Assembly: GCA_902806105.1 (NCBI GenBank)
Contig: CADCVI010000111.1
Coordinates: 1 to 9,343, forward strand
DNA from: an uncultured Rubrobacteraceae bacterium
Lineage (GTDB): Bacteria > Actinomycetota > Rubrobacteria > Rubrobacterales > Rubrobacteraceae
DNA: 9,343 nt
Reading direction: 5' to 3'
Shown here: one piece after another, positions 5,212-9,343 of the stretch
How the letters are laid out: the number at the start of each line of letters is the position of its first letter
Numbering within the stretch: the first letter of the stretch is position 1
Program-made: the position numbers and the translations under genes
The notes under the pieces: generated by a model
The model's input: the letters and a program-made list of their open reading frames with translations, nothing else
Told to the model about the DNA's origin: nothing
Databases searched by the model: none

Positions 5212-7263
5212 ATGCCGCACCCGCTGCACCCCGAATTCCTGGATTCTACCGACGGCCCCATCGGCCGCGTGGTCACCAGCGAGGACCAGCCCGCCACCGC
5301 CCACGAGTTCTTTTTCTGGACCTCCGAATCCGAAGCTGCCCGAAGGCTCGACATCGGCCACATCGTCGCCGCCGAGGCCGAGGACGCCACGGCGGTCGCC
5401 GTCCTCGACGACCCGAAGCGCTACTCCGACCTCCAGAGCTTCCTCGACGACTTCTATGCCTTCGACGGCGACCCTGCGGTCGAGGCGCTCTCGGAGCGCG
5501 TCGAGATCCTGGTGTTCAGGGCGCGCGTCCTCGCCACGAAGCATCGCGAGGAGCGCAAGAAGAGCAAGCGTCCGGTGAAGACAGGCCCCGTCTACTTCGC
5601 GACGAGCGCGGCGATAGAGTTCGCCCTCGGCTCGGAGGACTTCTCGGGGACGAGGATCCCGATGCTCCTCCACGAGAACGGCAACGAGCTCGGCGGCGCC
5701 CCCCAGCGTACCCCACTCTACGTGGACGAGGACTACCTCCTCGGCCCCGAGGCCGGACACATGAACATCACCGGCATGAGCGGCCTCTCGACAAAGACGA
5801 GCCACGCCCTGTTCACGATCTCATCGGTCTTCCAGAAGGCGGAAGGGAAGACCGTCGCCGCCCTGATGTTCAACGTCAAGGGGGCCGACCTCCTCTTCCT
5901 GGACAAGCCGGTCGAGGTGAGCCGGGAGGACGACCCGGACCTCGCCGAGCGCTACGAGCGTTCCCGCCAGCGCGGGCTCTCGCCCGAAGAGAAGGAGATG
6001 TACGAGGCGCTCGGGCTGGAGATGAAGCCCTTCGAGAAGCTCCGCATCTTCGCGCCCCTGCGCCACGGGATGGACTCCGGGGACCGGACCGTGTATCCGA
6101 CCGACCTGCCGAAGGCGAGCCTGAACACGCTGCGGAACGCTCGGGGGGAGTCCGGGATCGTCCACCCGATCGTCTGGGACCTCGGGGACGTGTTGCCGCA
6201 CGCGGGGCGAATCTTCGAGCAGTCGGACTACGACGACAAGTTCCGGGGCTTCGTGGAGACGTTGAGGGCCGACGGGATCGAGACGCAGAACGAGTTCCAG
6301 AGCATGATGCGCGACATCCAGGAGTACTTCGAGGACGAGGAGTCCAAGCCCTCCTGGCGCGGCCACAACCGCATGACCATCAACAAGGTCTGGAACCGCT
6401 TCAACGGCCTGCCGAGCAAGTGCGGCGGCCTGCTCGTCGGGGGCCGGGTGGATTACAAGGGCTCCCCGAACGTCGAGGACCCGTTCACCGACCGCGAGAT
6501 GCGCGTCGTGGACATCTCGCACCTCTCGGGGGTCCCGCAGGATCTCGTGGTCACGAAGGTAATCAACGAGGTTTGGGAGAAGGCCGAGAAGGGCCTGCTC
6601 GGGGTCGACAAGCTCGTGATCTTCGTGGACGAGCTCAACAAGTACGCCCCGTCCGGTTCCGCGAGGACTTCTTCTCTGAAGGACACGCTGGTGGACATCT
6701 CGGCGCGCGGGCGCCACCTCAGCCTGACGCTCTTCGGGGCGCAGCAGTTCAGGAGCAAGGTCGACGACGAGGTGATCGGGAACGCCGCCACCTCCCTCTA
6801 CGGCCGCATCGGCGACGAGGAGCTGACGAACTCGAGCTACCGATCCTTCTCCACGACCACGCGCGAGGAGCTTCTACAGCTCGAAAAGGGCCGCCTCCTC
6901 CTGCGCCACGCCCACTACGCGGTGCCGGTCTTCGGCCGCTTCCCCCGTCCCCCGGTCCTCATGGGCAAGCAGGGGACGGACATCTACGGGAGCCGGAACG
7001 TGGATACGGCGACGGAGGTCCAGAGCGTGATGCGCCGCCTGACGTCGAAGCCGCCGGCGCTCGTCGGCATTCGGGGCGATATAGCTGGGATCGAGGACGA
7101 GCGCGTGCGCGAGGCGCTCGATGCTGTGAACGCGCAGTCTCACGATGGTGGTGTTCGGGATCCCTACAACGCGTTCCTCCGGACGCTCAAGAAGCCCGTC
7201 GCCTCACGTCGCACCCGGGCCAACTCGGCCGTGCTGCGGGGGCTCGAAAGGATGCGGGACTAG
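5212..7263 (+). CDS. herA: HerA-like hexameric DNA-translocating ATPase
   Basis: The 683-residue product belongs to the HerA/FtsK class of ring ATPases. Residues about 15-80 (GPIGRVVTSEDQPATAHEF, LDIGHIVAAE) resemble the N-terminal HAS-barrel through which HerA contacts NurA. The RecA-like core follows. The P-loop region is HMNITGMSGLSTKTS (183-197), which departs from the canonical GxxxxGK[ST] spacing. Walker B is KLVIFVDELNKYAP (467-480) with D473/E474. LTLFGAQQFRSKVDDEVIGN (505-524) holds the sensor Gln residues, and LYGRIGDEEL (529-538) may hold the arginine finger. It is longer than the roughly 500-residue archaeal HerA, with about 280 residues between the two Walker motifs. ATG 5212 follows the nurA stop with no gap and has GGAGGG 6 bases upstream, so the pair is translationally linked. 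It probably forms a hexamer that pumps DNA toward NurA. An FtsK/VirB4-like relative with another role is less likely given the neighbours. Confidence 0.85.
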   Translation: MPHPLHPEFLDSTDGPIGRVVTSEDQPATAHEFFFWTSESEAARRLDIGHIVAAEAEDATAVAVLDDPKRYSDLQSFLDDFYAFDGDPAVEALSERVEILVFRARVLATKHREERKKSKRPVKTGPVYFATSAAIEFALGSEDFSGTRIPMLLHENGNELGGAPQRTPLYVDEDYLLGPEAGHMNITGMSGLSTKTSHALFTISSVFQKAEGKTVAALMFNVKGADLLFLDKPVEVSREDDPDLAERYERSRQRGLSPEEKEMYEALGLEMKPFEKLRIFAPLRHGMDSGDRTVYPTDLPKASLNTLRNARGESGIVHPIVWDLGDVLPHAGRIFEQSDYDDKFRGFVETLRADGIETQNEFQSMMRDIQEYFEDEESKPSWRGHNRMTINKVWNRFNGLPSKCGGLLVGGRVDYKGSPNVEDPFTDREMRVVDISHLSGVPQDLVVTKVINEVWEKAEKGLLGVDKLVIFVDELNKYAPSGSARTSSLKDTLVDISARGRHLSLTLFGAQQFRSKVDDEVIGNAATSLYGRIGDEELTNSSYRSFSTTTREELLQLEKGRLLLRHAHYAVPVFGRFPRPPVLMGKQGTDIYGSRNVDTATEVQSVMRRLTSKPPALVGIRGDIAGIEDERVREALDAVNAQSHDGGVRDPYNAFLRTLKKPVASRRTRANSAVLRGLERMRD

Positions 7264-7282
7264 GGATCCGGGTCCCGGGCTG

Positions 7283-7288
7283 TAGAAT
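7283..7288 (+). promoter_or_regulatory. Weak candidate -10 element between herA and sbcD
   Basis: TAGAAT matches the -10 consensus at five of six positions and lies in the 65-base gap between herA and sbcD. There is no recognisable -35. It could give sbcD-sbcC an internal promoter, but a chance match is quite possible. Confidence 0.22.
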
Positions 7289-7328
7289 GACGGCGGAGGC
7301 CGTTGACTTCTAGAAGGGGAGCAGGACG

Positions 7329-8492
7329 CTGCTAAGGGTCGCCCACATCTCGGATACGCATCTGGGTTACACGCGGTACGCGAAGCTCCACCCGGAGACG
7401 AACCGCAACCAGCGCGAGGTCGACGCCCAGGAGGCTTACCGGAGGACGGTCGATGCGATCCTGGAGCGGGACGTGGACCTGGTGATCCACTCGGGCGACG
7501 TCTTCGACTCCATCCGTCCGGCGACGCACGTGATCATCAACTTCCTGAAGCAGACGGGCCGGATAGTCCAGCGGGACATCCCCTACTACGGCATCGCGGG
7601 CAACCACGAGACCCCGCGCCTGCGCGCGACGACGGCGGCGCTTGAGTACGCGAACATGGTCGGGGCGTACTTCGCCCACGGCTTCGAGGTCGAGCACGAA
7701 CCGGTGGACCTAGGCGACGCCCGCGTCTCCCTGGCGCTCGTGCCGCACGGGGCGGTCGGGGACGCGCAGGTGGTCGTGACGCCGGACCGGGACGCGGACG
7801 TGAACATCATGGTGACGCACGGGACGGTGCCGGGGCTCGTCGTCCACGGCCACGAGCTCGGGCAGATCGACCTGCCGGAGAGCGTCCTCGGTGGGGACTT
7901 CGACTACGTGGCCCTGGGCCACTATCACTACTTCCACGAGCACAAGAAGAACACCTATTATGCGGGCGCGACCGAGCGGTTCGGCTTCGGGGAGGTAGAT
8001 TCGGAGCCCGGGTTCGCCATCCTGACCTTCGACGGCTCGGGCGGGGTCGGGATAGAGCACGTCCCCATAGAGGCGCGGCCCATGATCGACCTGCCGAAGA
8101 TAGATGCTTCGGAGATGACCGGCGCCGACCTGAACGAGGCGATCGCGCAGACGGCCGCCCGCGCCGACATCGACGGGGCGATGGTCCGCCAGAAGGTCGC
8201 GAACGCGCCGGTCGGGCTCGCGGGGACGTTGGACCGTCCGCTGTTGCGGGAGTTGAGGAGGCGGGCGCTGGATTACTCCCTGGAGATCTCGGAGTCCGGG
8301 ACGGCGGATTCCTTGGGCTCTGAGGGCGAGGTCGAGGCCAGCTTCGGGTCGCTGGAGGAGGAGTTCCGGGCGTTCGTCGGGGGGCGTCGGGAGAGGGGGG
8401 ATCTCGACGCGGCGTTCGCGGGGGAGTTCCTGGAGAAGGGGCTCGGCTACCTGAAGGGCGCCGGGGCCTCGACGCACGAGGGTTCGCCTTGA
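7329..8492 (+). CDS. sbcD: DNA double-strand-break nuclease Mre11/SbcD, probable CTG start
   Basis: The product of 387 residues is the calcineurin-like, Mn-dependent nuclease subunit of the Mre11-Rad50 (SbcCD) complex, which opens and trims blocked or hairpin DNA ends. All phosphodiesterase motifs are present in order: RVAHISDTHLG (D9, H11), HSGDVFD (D57), AGNHE (N92, H93), VTHGT (H164) and LGHYH (H198, H200). The conserved YAGATERFGFGE follows at 211-222. The C-terminal 150 residues are less conserved and should include the Rad50-binding helices. The family starts directly at the first strand (LRVAHISD), which here begins at 7332-7338. In frame upstream of it, only ACG 7326 and CTG 7329 follow the stop at 7311. 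CTG lies 7 bases after AAGGGGAG and is the best start. Starting at the first GTG (7473) would remove motifs I and most of II. The stop overlaps the sbcC start (TTGA). Confidence 0.93.
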   Translation: MLRVAHISDTHLGYTRYAKLHPETNRNQREVDAQEAYRRTVDAILERDVDLVIHSGDVFDSIRPATHVIINFLKQTGRIVQRDIPYYGIAGNHETPRLRATTAALEYANMVGAYFAHGFEVEHEPVDLGDARVSLALVPHGAVGDAQVVVTPDRDADVNIMVTHGTVPGLVVHGHELGQIDLPESVLGGDFDYVALGHYHYFHEHKKNTYYAGATERFGFGEVDSEPGFAILTFDGSGGVGIEHVPIEARPMIDLPKIDASEMTGADLNEAIAQTAARADIDGAMVRQKVANAPVGLAGTLDRPLLRELRRRALDYSLEISESGTADSLGSEGEVEASFGSLEEEFRAFVGGRRERGDLDAAFAGEFLEKGLGYLKGAGASTHEGSP

Positions 8493-9343
8493 TCCTGGAG
8501 AAGCTCTACCTCCAGAACTACAAGCAGTTCCGGGAGCCGATGGAGCTCCTGCCGCCCGAGGGCGCCGTGGGGATCGTCGGGAGGAACGGCTCGGGGAAGA
8601 CCACGATCTTCGAGTCGATCCTGTGGGCGTTCTTCGGCTCCCGCGGCGGCGGCCCGCGCTTCGCGAACGACGCGATCCCCTGGTCCGGCGGCACCGTCGC
8701 CGACAGGACGGTCGTGGACGTGACGCTGAACCTGGGCGGAAGCTCCTACAGGGTCTCGCGCACGCTCCATCGCGGCAAGACGGAGGCCAGGATCTTCGTC
8801 GGGGACGCGGCGGAACCGTACCTGAGCGGCTCTTCGGAGGTCGCGGAGTGGGTGCAGACGCAGCTTCTCGGGATGGACCGGGTCGCCTTCGAGGCCACGT
8901 TCTTCGCCCGCCAGAAGGAGCTGGAGTTTTTCGGCGGGGTCACCGGGGTCGAGCGCCAGCGCGAGGTCGCGCGCATCCTCGGGATAGATCAGGTCGAGGC
9001 GGCGCAGAAGCTCCTCCGGGCCGACCGGAAGGAACTCAGGGACCAAGCCGCGGCCCTCGAAAGCATCCTCGCGGGCACGGACCACGAAACCCTGGCGGGC
9101 GAACTCCGCGAGGCGCGGGAGGAGCGCGACCGGCTCCGGGCCGATGCGAAGCTCCTGGAAGAGAAAGTAGCGGCGGCGACGGCGGCGCTCGCGAAGGCAC
9201 GGGAAGAGGGCGAGAAGCTCGAGGGCGCCTACCGGCGGCACAACGAGCTCTCGCGCGAGCTTGCGGCGGCCGAGGGGGCGCGGGAACGCGCGTCCGAGCG
9301 GGCCGCCGAGCTGAAGGCCCGTCTCGCGGGGCTCGACGAGGAC
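8489..9343 (+). CDS. sbcC: Rad50/SbcC ATPase, N-terminal part (runs off window)
   Basis: The first 285 residues of the SMC-like partner of Mre11 are present and stay open to the window end. The N-terminus ILEKLYLQNYKQFRE (2-16) is the typical Rad50 first strand. Walker A is GRNGSGKTT (31-39), and the following helix FESILWAFFGSRG (41-53) is characteristic of Rad50/SbcC. The Q-loop is FFARQKELEFF with Q142. From about residue 165 the sequence becomes a heptad-like, Glu/Arg/Leu/Ala-rich coiled coil (KLLRADRKELRDQAAAL and onward to the end). The zinc hook, second coil, signature motif and Walker B should lie beyond the window. The TTG at 8489 overlaps the sbcD stop by four bases (TTGA), with GAGGG 6 bases upstream, a normal coupled arrangement for this complex. 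Confidence 0.95.
   Translation, partial: MILEKLYLQNYKQFREPMELLPPEGAVGIVGRNGSGKTTIFESILWAFFGSRGGGPRFANDAIPWSGGTVADRTVVDVTLNLGGSSYRVSRTLHRGKTEARIFVGDAAEPYLSGSSEVAEWVQTQLLGMDRVAFEATFFARQKELEFFGGVTGVERQREVARILGIDQVEAAQKLLRADRKELRDQAAALESILAGTDHETLAGELREAREERDRLRADAKLLEEKVAAATAALAKAREEGEKLEGAYRRHNELSRELAAAEGARERASERAAELKARLAGLDED

Noticed and set aside
4978..7143. Long open frames on the minus strand opposite herA (4978-5805, 5821-6717, 6874-7143)
   Set aside because: They are antisense to a gene with clear HAS-barrel, P-loop and Walker B motifs, and their translations are the Arg/Val/Leu/His/Asp-rich type expected from the reverse of GC-rich coding DNA.
7268..7278. Palindrome CCGGGTCCCGG after the herA stop
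   Set aside because: As RNA it would form only a very short stem with a strained loop and no T-tract follows, so it is not a credible terminator. Such palindromes are common in GC-rich DNA.
7287..7313. Eight-codon open frame from ATG 7287 ending in TAG before sbcD
   Set aside because: It has no ribosome site and its ATG overlaps the possible -10 hexamer. It is too short to support as a leader peptide.
7473..7475. GTG as the sbcD start
   Set aside because: It would delete DTHLG and leave motif GDVFD at the extreme N-terminus. The frame remains open and matches Mre11 back to 7332.
7710..9241. Minus-strand open frames opposite sbcD and sbcC (7710-8477, 8447-9241)
   Set aside because: The plus strand carries unmistakable Mre11 and Rad50 motifs. 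The antisense products have shadow composition and no recognisable domain.
4093..9343. Reading the cluster as a HerA-based antiphage system
   Set aside because: Known HerA defence systems pair it with Sir2 or DUF4297 effectors, none of which is seen. The presence of Mre11 and Rad50 points to general DNA-end repair, although defence is not formally excluded.

Overview
This is a GC-rich bacterial stretch with strong G/C preference at third codon positions and frequent TTG and GTG starts. That, together with the gene content, suggests a high-GC actinobacterium. A Rubrobacter-like lineage is my best guess, but this is inference from style and content and no phylogenetic marker is present.

Left part, minus strand (1-1974): three genes are read leftward. 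They are a secreted CAP/SCP-domain protein whose C-terminal end lies beyond the window (1-474), an unrecognised protein with two C-terminal membrane helices (606-1349), and an unrecognised protein with two membrane helices and a probable C-terminal winged helix (1433-1969). The last two are each preceded by an extended -10 element of form TGnTATATT. The N-terminal part of the 1433-1969 gene looks frame-disrupted.

Right part, plus strand (2082-9343): six genes are read rightward from a divergent intergenic region. They are an M20-family metallodipeptidase (2082-3443), an unknown 195-residue protein overlapping its stop (3440-4027), a NurA-type nuclease (4093-5211), a HerA/FtsK-type ATPase (5212-7263), the Mre11/SbcD nuclease (7329-8492) and the Rad50/SbcC ATPase (8489 to the window end, partial). 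The last four reproduce the NurA-HerA-Mre11-Rad50 DNA-end resection set best known from archaeal operons. In the archaeal model, Mre11-Rad50 detects and opens double-strand ends, and HerA then drives translocation while NurA degrades DNA to give 3' overhangs. A DNA-repair role is the likeliest reading here. A defence role cannot be excluded from sequence alone.

Main oddities: the HerA-like ATPase has a non-canonical Walker A loop. The NurA gene has third-position frame breaks in its 5' part and a ribosome-binding site that does not match its start. sbcD has no ATG, GTG or TTG at its conserved start and probably uses CTG. A well-conserved-looking but unrecognised gene sits between the peptidase and nurA. 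I saw no tRNA, rRNA, CRISPR array, insertion sequence or prophage gene, and no gene-free stretch longer than about 130 bases.
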